DNA of 26,076 nt, taken from positions 1 through 26,076 of the IMG/VR virus record IMGVR_UViG_3300009702_000072. One strand, written 5' to 3'. The position numbers and the translations under genes were made by a program. Under the pieces are notes generated by a model that did no database searches, was not told the origin of the DNA, and was given only the letters and a program-made list of their open reading frames with translations. Origin of the DNA: a virus. The first letter of the stretch is position 1. The number at the start of each line of letters is the position of its first letter. This document shows, one piece after another, positions 7,455 to 13,909 of the stretch.

Positions 7455-8392
7455 AATAATGCTTTTAATTTCTCGGCATACTTAATATGGTCATACTTTC
7501 CAACAATATACTTATCCCTAAGATTTATAGGATCTTGTTCAAAACTTGTAACCATTGCTAAGTAGGCGTTGCTAACCTCTTGTACAACAGGCTCACAACT
7601 CCATACACCCTCAAACTCACTTGCTTTGCTATCACTAGTAGCAAGCACTGGTATATTACAAGATAAGCTTTCTAAAGCACTTCTCTGTCCACCCCCTAAA
7701 TGTTCCGATGTTATTACTGTTCCAAAGCTTTGGTTATAAAAGAAAGGCATACTATCCATGGGTAAAGGCGGTGATACACTATGTCCATTCTCTTTTACCA
7801 CCTCAAAACAGCTTGTTTCGTGATCCTGCATGTGTCCTACCGCCAAACTTCCGTCAGGAACACTTTTAGCCCATAAGTTATGTCTTTTATATAAGGCAAA
7901 AGCCGCTGGGTAAAAAGCTGGATAAATCTTGTTTAACTCCATAGGTCTAAATACATCCGTGTTAGTTCCAAAAGCGACAACACTTCTATTAAATTCCTTC
8001 TTATCACTTTCATTCTCTACAACTACAATATCAAAAAGTCTGTTTGCGTTAGCTCTATCAGGCTTCCCACCTGCATATAGTAATATCTTCTTACTAGCAA
8101 CACCATTGTAGTTAAGTTCTTGCCAGTCATGAAAACTGGTACCCCAACCAAAAATAACGTTTGGTTGGTAACTATCTAGCCAATATCTCATACTGTTTGG
8201 TTGTGTAAAAAGCCTTATCTCTAAGTTCTCTTTTTTAATTAAAGAGTCTTGATCCGAGTAGCCGAATATATTTACCTTAAAATCCTTACCAAGCTCATTT
8301 AAAGCACCATAAAGTCCATCACACCAACTATACCACTGTCCTAGTGTTTCCCCCTTACCATGTTTAATTAGTGCTATTTTTCTTTTTGGCAT
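7451..8392 (-). CDS. GT4-like (GT-B fold) glycosyltransferase
   Basis: This is a 313-aa protein. The N-terminal half has KIALIKHGKGETLGQW and later NVIFGWGTSFHDWQEL. The C-terminal half contains LGGGQRSALESLSCNIPVLA, the GT-B donor-binding region with the conserved Glu. It should move a sugar from a nucleotide-sugar to an acceptor that cannot be read from sequence. It overlaps the GT2 gene downstream. Between it and the upstream gene (8393-8449) there is an AATCTTTT/AAAAGATT inverted repeat and no clear promoter or Shine-Dalgarno. Confidence 0.8.
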   Translation of the reverse strand: MPKRKIALIKHGKGETLGQWYSWCDGLYGALNELGKDFKVNIFGYSDQDSLIKKENLEIRLFTQPNSMRYWLDSYQPNVIFGWGTSFHDWQELNYNGVASKKILLYAGGKPDRANANRLFDIVVVENESDKKEFNRSVVAFGTNTDVFRPMELNKIYPAFYPAAFALYKRHNLWAKSVPDGSLAVGHMQDHETSCFEVVKENGHSVSPPLPMDSMPFFYNQSFGTVITSEHLGGGQRSALESLSCNIPVLATSDSKASEFEGVWSCEPVVQEVSNAYLAMVTSFEQDPINLRDKYIVGKYDHIKYAEKLKALF

Positions 8393-8449
8393 AAGCTGTC
8401 ATATTTATAAATATCAATAATCTTTTCACCCAAAAACCAAAAAGATTTT

Positions 8450-9100
8450 TTAAAGAAACTTTAACCATTCCTTAGATATAATTTTCCAGTCATAACTTTT
8501 TGCAAACTCTTTAGCTTTTTTGCTTTCCTCTGCCCACCTTTTGGGGTCAAGCATTAGAGCAATTAGCTTTCTTTTGTATTCCTCCTTAACTTCTGGCATA
8601 TAAATATCACCCTGTATTTTTATACCACTACCAACAGTTTCCTTTAAAGCGGCAAGTTCGATAACAACTGGTACTAAACCATCATTTTGGCACTCCAAAG
8701 CTGTTATACAGTTTATCTCTGTGAAATGAGTTGGGTAAGCCCATATACCACAGCTTTTTCTGATTTTTCTTAGTTCTCCCTGTCCAACTCTTCCATGATG
8801 TTTAATACCTTCTTGTTCCATCAGTTTGTTCATCTTTTCTTTCCAAGCTTGCCTTTCTGGGTTGTTACCATAGGCTTTATCAAACAAATACCAGCCATAA
8901 CAAACGTCTAGTGTTGCTTTAGGTACAGTATCCTTAATATCCGACCATATATTTAAAAGATGTTCTAAACCTCTGTCATACGATGAAAAATATCCGAGTT
9001 TATGTCTTTTGGGCACGATTGAGTTTGCTGTGTAATTTTTGGTGTTCTGATGCGTTTTTGAGAAGCATGAGGTTTTCTGGTCTATTGTCTTGTCTGTCAT
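8450..9100 (-). CDS. Glycosyltransferase C-terminal domain, detached by HNH insertion
   Basis: From about residue 25 the protein reads VPKRHKLGYFSSYDRGLEHL, then CYGWYLFD, GRVGQGELRKI, and a GT-B end with IWAYPTHFTEINCITALECQ. This is the sugar-nucleotide-binding half of a GT4-type enzyme. The matching N-terminal half is at the end of the 607-aa gene, 0.5 kb upstream, where it stops after ISNGITL. The first 25 or so residues overlap the HNH gene in another frame and are unlikely to be native; GTG within SIVPKRHK is another possible start. A free C-terminal domain would probably be inactive unless it pairs with the upstream half. Confidence 0.7.
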   Translation of the reverse strand: MTDKTIDQKTSCFSKTHQNTKNYTANSIVPKRHKLGYFSSYDRGLEHLLNIWSDIKDTVPKATLDVCYGWYLFDKAYGNNPERQAWKEKMNKLMEQEGIKHHGRVGQGELRKIRKSCGIWAYPTHFTEINCITALECQNDGLVPVVIELAALKETVGSGIKIQGDIYMPEVKEEYKRKLIALMLDPKRWAEESKKAKEFAKSYDWKIISKEWLKFL

Positions 9101-9509
9101 GATTAATATGGTGAACTACCTCCTGAGAGGCTAAACTTCTTCCAATTTTGCTTTCCATTACAAGTCGGTGTTCTCTCACATATCCATGATAATCGGAATC
9201 GGGGTGTTCGGGTTTCCATAATAGAATATAGCCACCTTTGCTTATTCTCCGCCCACCTTGCCAATTTGGGTTTTTGTTGCCCGACACATCTGCGTGATTC
9301 TCCGACATTTTCTTCCTTGCTGTAATGGGCATCTTTTTGTTTTTCCAATAACCTGGTCTTTTTTTGTCTCCCTCGTACTTGCATGCTCTTGAACAAAAAT
9401 GGGATTTGTATCCTTTTACTTTGTCCCATCTTATTCTGCTTGGATACACCCAATATTCTTTCTGACAAGAATCGCAAATTAGTTTTACCTTTTCCACATG
9501 CTTTGGCAT
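9000..9509 (-). CDS. HNH homing endonuclease
   Basis: This 169-aa protein has a Cys pair at the N-terminus (CDSCQKEY) and CSRAC near residue 38, giving a zinc-finger-like knuckle. GNKNPNWQGGR around residue 77 is a motif seen in phage HNH enzymes. The catalytic HNH part is near 113-157 (EHRLVMESKIGR, VVHHINHDRQDNRPENL, SEHQKLH). It should cut DNA at a specific site and spread its own gene. It lies between two halves of a glycosyltransferase. No promoter or Shine-Dalgarno is obvious. It is a single compact ORF without room for a surrounding intron core. Confidence 0.9.
   Translation of the reverse strand: MPKHVEKVKLICDSCQKEYWVYPSRIRWDKVKGYKSHFCSRACKYEGDKKRPGYWKNKKMPITARKKMSENHADVSGNKNPNWQGGRRISKGGYILLWKPEHPDSDYHGYVREHRLVMESKIGRSLASQEVVHHINHDRQDNRPENLMLLKNASEHQKLHSKLNRAQKT
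9030..9037. repeat. 8-bp direct repeat GTGTAATT, copy 1 (near HNH 3' end)
   Basis: The same octamer occurs at 9590-9597, at the end of the 607-aa gene. The two copies bracket the HNH gene and may be an insertion footprint or chance. Confidence 0.25.
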
Positions 9510-9531
9510 AAATATTATGGTACATCATATG

Positions 9532-9588
9532 ATGCCACATGTTAAGTCTATCATAACTTGACCCATAAAATAGTTTTAAATTCTTCAT
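9532..9588 (-). pseudogene. Glycosyltransferase fragment upstream of the HNH gene
   Basis: An ATG at 9588 overlaps the stop of the 607-aa gene (ATGA) and reads MKNLKLFYGSSYDRLNMW, after which similarity ends. FYGSSYDR and LNMW mirror GYFSSYDR and LLNIW in the C-terminal domain downstream. It therefore looks like the start of the same domain, broken by the HNH insertion. The start context TTACACTATG also occurs at the 123-aa gene. Confidence 0.5.
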
Positions 9589-11408
9589 AGTGTAATTCCA
9601 TTAGAAATTATTACTGCTTTTTCGTCAGGTAGTTTTGGTAAATTACATCTATGGTACTCACTTTTAAAGAATACTTTGTCTATCTTGTCCATCTCTTTTT
9701 TAGTCCACTGTGTTTGCCCTGCAACATCGTGTAAGTCCATAAACAACTTTTTAGCATTCTTAACTTTTTCTATTAAGTGAGGGGATCTCCAAAGGATAAA
9801 TATATTAAATTTGTCTTTCCAGTTTATTTGCCAGTAGGGTTTCCATTCAACACCATTAGGGCTTTTTTTGGTCTTTTCAATATCTGCATAGACAGTAACA
9901 TTGTACCCTGCCTTAGCCCACTCTTCGCTAAGTCTTATTACTGCTGTTTCACTTCCACCTATACCACCTTTCTCTGCACTATCAAAATTCCAACTTTCAA
10001 AATGTGGGTAACCAAAAGAGGCATAATAAACAATACTTTTCTTACCCCAAGTCTTTACCTTACCCACCTGCCCCGCTATATAGTTTATAGCTGGTAACTG
10101 CCCCAACTCGTTCGGTAAAACTTCTATAATTTTCCTTATAGCTTGTTTATCTCTGTGTATATTGTCTAGATATTTACAGAGGTTAAAAACCCCCTTTGCA
10201 ACCTTATCAATCTTCTGTATATTTTTTACCTCTTCATATAAGCCGTCATCTTTACCTAGTAAAGCCCTACGTTTACCCGACCACTCTATCATCTTATCTA
10301 TATCATTCTTGCGTCTTGCACTCATATAGTTAAGTGTTGTAGTCAACAAAAGTATTTCGTGTGTGTTTCCTATTGTTGTACTACTTGAAGGAGCCTCCAT
10401 TTTCATAGCTACATCAAGCCAGTGATCTGCAAACTCATCTTTCCCGAGCATAAAATAGCAATTAGCTATCCTTAAATGTGTGAGGTGTAGTTTTGGGTAT
10501 TCTATAATAGCCTTGTGGTAAACATTCAAAGCCTTTTTATAATCTCTCTGCTTTTCATAAATAAGCCCTAAGTATTCCAAAGCATTAGCTCTCTCTGTAT
10601 CCCAACCACTAAGCTCTAAGTATTTATGCAACCACCTCTTAGCCTCTTCCAAGTCTTTTGGAGAACCTTTATCAAAATATACTTTGGCAAGGTAAAATAA
10701 TGTTCTAGGGTCTTTGTAGTCCTCTTCTTTTGCCTGTATGTTAAGTATAAAAATGTTTCTATCAAATGCGGTTTTAACTCTTTTTTGCTCGGTTAGGTGT
10801 ACCCACTTACATGTTTTATTCTCACTGGTGCTTTCATCCCATGAAAACCCCTTTCCTTTTACTGAGTTGTCTATAGGTACGACAACCTCGTGTAATCTAC
10901 TAACCCACTTAAACTTGTTAGGCTTTATTAAACGTTCTCTAAGGTGTTGAATAACAACATCAACTACTCTTCCTTGTTTATCTGTTTTAACAGCGTACCA
11001 GTAATTAAAAAATACTAAATCAGCTTTCTTTTTTAGTGCTAGTTTTGATGCTTCTATAATTTCCCCACCCCCAACAAGTACATCGTCAACGTCAGCCCAA
11101 GAGATATAATCATATTTTTTATCTATTAATGACCAGCTTACATTTCTTGCCTCTGCAAAGTTTGAAAATACCCACTTACCCTCATGTTTAGTATATATTT
11201 TAGGGTGTGTTTTTGGTGTAGTTATAATATATTTACCCTTATACCTCTTAACAAGCTTTTTTAGTTTCTCGTTTTTACCACTTGTGCCTGTAATAGCAAC
11301 GTAAAGACCATCAAAGTAAGGGGTAAAAGACTTGAGCATTCTTTTGGCAAGGTGAAATTCGGTGTCGTCCTTAAAAATAGCAGTTAAACAAAGTTTTGGT
11401 TGTTTCAT
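9585..11408 (-). CDS. Two-domain glycosyltransferase with TPR linker (GT2 + TPR + GT4 N-half), truncated
   Basis: Residues 5-190 are a GT2-type domain (LCLTAIFKDD, FAEARNVSWSLI, and DVDD at 106-109 as the metal-binding motif). Residues 235-340 hold TPR-like helices (TLFYLAKVYFDKG, NALEYLGLIYEKQ, HLRIANCYFMLGK). Residues 455-607 are the N-terminal half of a GT-B enzyme (IVYYASFGYPHFESW, GGIGGSETAVIRLSEEW, LFMDLHDVAGQTQWT). The protein stops at VIISNGITL, where GT4 enzymes continue into their donor-binding half. That half lies downstream of the HNH gene. The GT2 and TPR parts should still work. The G-run before the ATG (GGGGGG) may help ribosome binding. Confidence 0.82.
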   Translation of the reverse strand: MKQPKLCLTAIFKDDTEFHLAKRMLKSFTPYFDGLYVAITGTSGKNEKLKKLVKRYKGKYIITTPKTHPKIYTKHEGKWVFSNFAEARNVSWSLIDKKYDYISWADVDDVLVGGGEIIEASKLALKKKADLVFFNYWYAVKTDKQGRVVDVVIQHLRERLIKPNKFKWVSRLHEVVVPIDNSVKGKGFSWDESTSENKTCKWVHLTEQKRVKTAFDRNIFILNIQAKEEDYKDPRTLFYLAKVYFDKGSPKDLEEAKRWLHKYLELSGWDTERANALEYLGLIYEKQRDYKKALNVYHKAIIEYPKLHLTHLRIANCYFMLGKDEFADHWLDVAMKMEAPSSSTTIGNTHEILLLTTTLNYMSARRKNDIDKMIEWSGKRRALLGKDDGLYEEVKNIQKIDKVAKGVFNLCKYLDNIHRDKQAIRKIIEVLPNELGQLPAINYIAGQVGKVKTWGKKSIVYYASFGYPHFESWNFDSAEKGGIGGSETAVIRLSEEWAKAGYNVTVYADIEKTKKSPNGVEWKPYWQINWKDKFNIFILWRSPHLIEKVKNAKKLFMDLHDVAGQTQWTKKEMDKIDKVFFKSEYHRCNLPKLPDEKAVIISNGITL

Positions 11409-11423
11409 ATCCCCCCACGCAAC

Positions 11424-11446
11424 TTGTAATTATAATATAAGTACAA
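11424..11446. promoter_or_regulatory. 23-bp near-palindrome with TATAAT upstream of the glycosyltransferase island
   Basis: Left arm TTGTA...TTATA and right arm TATAA...TACAA are mirrored around the centre with one mismatch. On the minus strand it contains TATTATAAT about 20 nt before the ATG of the 607-aa gene. No convincing -35 at 17-18 bp is seen, so it could be an operator over a weak promoter. Confidence 0.3.
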
Positions 11447-11474
11447 CATACTGTGGTTTTTGTAAATGATTACA

Positions 11475-11891
11475 CTATATCTTGTGGTGTTTAGCACTAA
11501 GTCTTGCCTCGTCAATCTCCGTGATAAACCGCCTATAAAAATTCCTTTTCTCTATATGTTCATTAGGAAAAAAGCTATTAAATATTTTGTAAAAATAAAG
11601 GGGAATTTCTAGTGTGTGCTTATAAAAGCCACCGTTCTCTTCTTTAACTTGGTATTTGTTAGTTTTATAAGCCTCTCTTATTTTAGCAACTTCCTTTTTC
11701 CAACCCTTGTAATCCTTTGGTTGTGCTTTTTTGTAGTATTGCCATAACCTCTTTACTATATACCAGTCATAGTCCGTTTCTACTTTACCGTTAGGGGAAC
11801 ACTTACGCCCCTCTTCCACTATTTTATCAATCACAGCAACTGCATCACTAGGTACTTTAGCGTATTGAAACCCCATTACATTATCACTCAT
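11475..11891 (-). CDS. Hypothetical protein after the capsid terminator
   Basis: This 138-aa protein is Lys- and Tyr-rich and soluble, with helices containing SDAVAVIDKIVEEGRKC and DWYIVKRLWQYYKKAQ. It has no signal or membrane segment, and I do not recognise it. It follows the strong terminator of the capsid gene, so it needs its own transcription. A candidate leaderless promoter has its -35 TTGACG inside the terminator stem-loop and its -10 TACATC six bases before the ATG. A second in-frame ATG lies five codons on (MGFQYAK). Confidence 0.6.
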   Translation of the reverse strand: MSDNVMGFQYAKVPSDAVAVIDKIVEEGRKCSPNGKVETDYDWYIVKRLWQYYKKAQPKDYKGWKKEVAKIREAYKTNKYQVKEENGGFYKHTLEIPLYFYKIFNSFFPNEHIEKRNFYRRFITEIDEARLSAKHHKI

Positions 11892-11897
11892 ATAGTA

Positions 11898-11926
11898 GAT
11901 GTAATAAAAAAGCCCCTCTCCGTCAA
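11898..11926 (-). promoter_or_regulatory. Possible leaderless promoter embedded in the terminator
   Basis: TTGACG (11926-11921) lies in the loop and 3' arm of the terminator hairpin. After 17 bp comes TACATC (11903-11898), and the ATG follows six bases later. The geometry equals that of the portal promoter, but the -10 is poor. Confidence 0.3.
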
Positions 11927-11938
11927 GGAAAGGGGCTT
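11906..11938 (-). terminator. Rho-independent terminator after the major capsid gene
   Basis: On the minus strand AAGCCCCTTTCC pairs with GGAGAGGGGCTT around a TTGAC loop, giving a 12-bp stem with one G-U pair. A run of T follows at once. It is the clearest terminator in the window and lies 26 nt after the capsid stop codon. Confidence 0.92.
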
Positions 11939-11963
11939 AAACTTGATACTAATAAAGCACTAT

Positions 11964-12866
11964 TTAATGAGCCTCTTTTTTGTATCCTGTTCTCTTACCG
12001 CTTGCTTTCTCAGCCAAACTCTCTACGGTAAACTCTGACTCATACATTCCATATCTAGCAGAACCTGCATAGGGAAGTTCATCCCAGCTTGGTTTTCTAA
12101 GATATGATACTTTGTACATTTCTTCGTTTACTAAGTAAACAGTTACGCTACCTGCAACGTTTCGAACGTCTTTGTGAGGTACAACTTTAACTTCACCAGT
12201 TGATCCTTCAAAAGTCTTTATATTTTTATAAAGCTTATCAGTTTCATTAACATAGTTAGTTACATTAGTTGTAAACCCGCTGATAGTTCTAGCAATACCC
12301 ATAGGTACTAATAGAGTTTTACCAACAAATCCATCTCCAACATCGTCCCAAACTTCTTCCATAATATCCTCTATTTCAGTAACTGACATAGAAGTACCAG
12401 AAGCTCGAGCTGTAACGTGGCTGGAAATCATAGCGTCAATACCTGCTGTCTGTCTTGCTGCACCAGAAGCACCAGAAGCCTTTGATCCGTTAATAATAAC
12501 AAATTCGTGGTCTTGTACTAATCTTCGTAAAGCAATTTCTTTTTGATCCTCAAATGAGTCTTTGCCTGTAGCATTATCGACTGCAAGTTGTGTCTTAGAT
12601 ACTTTAACCTCTCTTGCAGCAATAGCAGTAATATTATTACTTCTAGTTCCAAGTTGTGGATCGCCCTCACCAGCAGCAAAACCCTCAGCTCTATGTGTAA
12701 CAGATGTTGCACGTGAGATGTGTCTTGTAGTCCACTCGTGTAGTGTTCCCGAAGCTTTAGTTGTACCTAAGTTGTCATATAGATAGTTACCGTCTAAAGG
12801 GCTTATATCTTTCAGAATAGAAAGTAAGTCTTCTCTACGTGTACTATCTTGATACGTGACTAACAT
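11964..12866 (-). CDS. Major capsid protein (HK97 fold, SU10/DUF5309-like)
   Basis: This is a 300-aa protein. The N-terminal part (LLSILKDISPLDGNYLYDNL, TLHEWTTRHI, HRAEGFAAGEG) and VKVSKTQLAVDNATG match the SU10/DUF5309 capsid family. A central helix segment (QKEIALRRLVQDHEFVIING) and C-terminal strands (VYLVNEEMYKVSYL) complete an HK97-type core. It forms the head shell. It follows the scaffold gene directly. The start has a strong Shine-Dalgarno (AAGGAG, 9 nt before ATG), unlike most genes here, and a strong terminator follows. Both fit very high expression. Confidence 0.88.
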   Translation of the reverse strand: MLVTYQDSTRREDLLSILKDISPLDGNYLYDNLGTTKASGTLHEWTTRHISRATSVTHRAEGFAAGEGDPQLGTRSNNITAIAAREVKVSKTQLAVDNATGKDSFEDQKEIALRRLVQDHEFVIINGSKASGASGAARQTAGIDAMISSHVTARASGTSMSVTEIEDIMEEVWDDVGDGFVGKTLLVPMGIARTISGFTTNVTNYVNETDKLYKNIKTFEGSTGEVKVVPHKDVRNVAGSVTVYLVNEEMYKVSYLRKPSWDELPYAGSARYGMYESEFTVESLAEKASGKRTGYKKEAH

Positions 12867-12870
12867 AGTA

Positions 12871-12885
12871 TGATCTCCTTAATCA
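12871..12885 (-). promoter_or_regulatory. Strong Shine-Dalgarno of the capsid gene
   Basis: AAGGAGAT lies 7 nt before the ATG on the minus strand. It is the only near-perfect Shine-Dalgarno that I found upstream of a gene in this window. Confidence 0.8.
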
Positions 12886-12894
12886 ATTTAATAA

Positions 12895-13767
12895 TTATTT
12901 TTTCAAGCCACTTTCATAAGCTTTCAACCTATCTCTCAAAGCCTGTTTATTACCTCTTCTTGCCTCTAAGACAAGGTTGGTATCCCTGCTTGTTTCAGGT
13001 TGTCCCCTTACGGTGCTTGTCTGTACATTAGATGCTCTTGCTTTCGCTGTTTGCACCTTTTTGTACTCTTTAACAGCTTGCTTTTTATCCTGTGCTGTTG
13101 CCTTTGATGTTTCATCTAAATCAGATAAAACTTCTCTAACAACATTTACAAGTCTTGGTTGTTTACCTTGTGTGTAGTACCTCGTTAAACGATCTCGTAC
13201 TAAGTTGTACCTTTTTTCGTTAAAGTCCTCTGCACCAGGATCTAACCAAGTAGCCTCTTTGTAGGCTTCTTCAAGTTGTCTTTGTTGCTCTAACTGTTTT
13301 ATAGAATGTGCAACTTCGTTTGCTCTTCTCTCGGCTTGCTCTGCTCTAACATTAGCTTGTCGCAAAGCACTATTTAAGCCTTGAATATCAACATTTCCCT
13401 CGTTATCAACGAAGTCCTGTGCAATATTTCCAGCTTGTTGCTCTGAAAGGTGCGAAAAGTCATCAAGTTTTGGCACTTGTTGACCATTTGGTGTATCTAA
13501 CACCGAGTCTCCATATTTTTCTTTGCGTTCGTACTTTTCCAGTCTTTTGGCTAACTCCTTGTTTTTGTCTGTTAGCTTTTCAAACTGTTCTTTAGTCCGA
13601 TCACTAGAATTTTCTGGTAGCTCATCCTGTTCGGTTACTTCAGTGGTTTCTTCTGCACTAGGCATTGGTGCTTCCTGTATCTCCTCAGGAGTGGGGTTAA
13701 TATCTTGACTAGCCTCCTCTTGCCCTACGTCCTCAAGGACGTCTTTTGGATCTTTCTTTGTACCCAT
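12895..13767 (-). CDS. Capsid scaffolding protein
   Basis: This 290-aa protein is hydrophilic and mostly helical. The first 60 residues are acidic and Glu/Pro-rich. Coiled-coil segments cover about 60-85 and 135-170 (RQANVRAEQAERRANE), and a basic tail (DRLKAYESGLKK) ends the chain. An acidic start, a coiled coil and a basic C-terminal helix directly before the capsid gene are typical of phage scaffolds, which shape the procapsid and then leave. No Shine-Dalgarno precedes the ATG. A leaderless-type promoter and a 30-aa ORF lie just upstream, so coupling with that ORF may set translation. Confidence 0.8.
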   Translation of the reverse strand: MGTKKDPKDVLEDVGQEEASQDINPTPEEIQEAPMPSAEETTEVTEQDELPENSSDRTKEQFEKLTDKNKELAKRLEKYERKEKYGDSVLDTPNGQQVPKLDDFSHLSEQQAGNIAQDFVDNEGNVDIQGLNSALRQANVRAEQAERRANEVAHSIKQLEQQRQLEEAYKEATWLDPGAEDFNEKRYNLVRDRLTRYYTQGKQPRLVNVVREVLSDLDETSKATAQDKKQAVKEYKKVQTAKARASNVQTSTVRGQPETSRDTNLVLEARRGNKQALRDRLKAYESGLKK

Positions 13768-13825
13768 ATTTTTTTGTAAATTTGCTAAACTGCTCTAATT
13801 TGTCGGCGAGCATCACCGAAACCAT
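13733..13825 (-). CDS. 30-aa leader ORF overlapping the scaffold start
   Basis: An ATG lies 7 nt after the -10 of a leaderless-type promoter. It opens a 30-codon ORF with the segment MLADKLEQFSKFTKKYG and a basic end, stopping at TGA 34 nt inside the scaffold gene in another frame. It may be a small protein, or a coupling leader that brings ribosomes to the scaffold ATG, which lacks a Shine-Dalgarno. There is no family match by eye. Confidence 0.35.
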   Translation of the reverse strand: MVSVMLADKLEQFSKFTKKYGYKERSKRRP

Positions 13826-13832
13826 TAGTTAA

Positions 13833-13862
13833 TACATAGCAAAAGTGGAAATAGGTTTGCAA
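13833..13862 (-). promoter_or_regulatory. Leaderless-type promoter upstream of scaffold and capsid
   Basis: The -35 TTGCAA (13862-13857) is followed by ACCTATTTC. An 18-bp spacer leads to -10 TATGTA (13838-13833), preceded by TGC as in extended -10 elements. TTGCAAACCTATTTC is identical, 15 of 15, with the promoter of the 390-aa gene. The first ATG follows after 7 nt. Confidence 0.6.
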
Positions 13863-13909
13863 CCGCCTTAGGTAAGCCAAAACACTCTCATTTGCGTTCT
13901 AAGGGGTTT

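Noticed and set aside
8410-8450. Terminator between the two GT genes (AATCTTTT/AAAAGATT)
   Set aside because: The stem is almost all A-T with a 13-nt loop and no clean T-run; it is kept only as a remark.
8981-9555. Group I intron carrying the HNH gene, splicing after AGT at 9556 and before TAT at 8980 to restore SSYDRGLEHL
   Set aside because: The junction has the right last bases (T before, G at the end) and restores the frame, but the HNH ORF takes 510 of 575 nt. Only about 65 nt remain, too few for a group I core.
9103-9588. 161-codon ORF read in another frame across the HNH gene
   Set aside because: Only its first 18 codons resemble a transferase; the rest is the shadow of the HNH coding frame.
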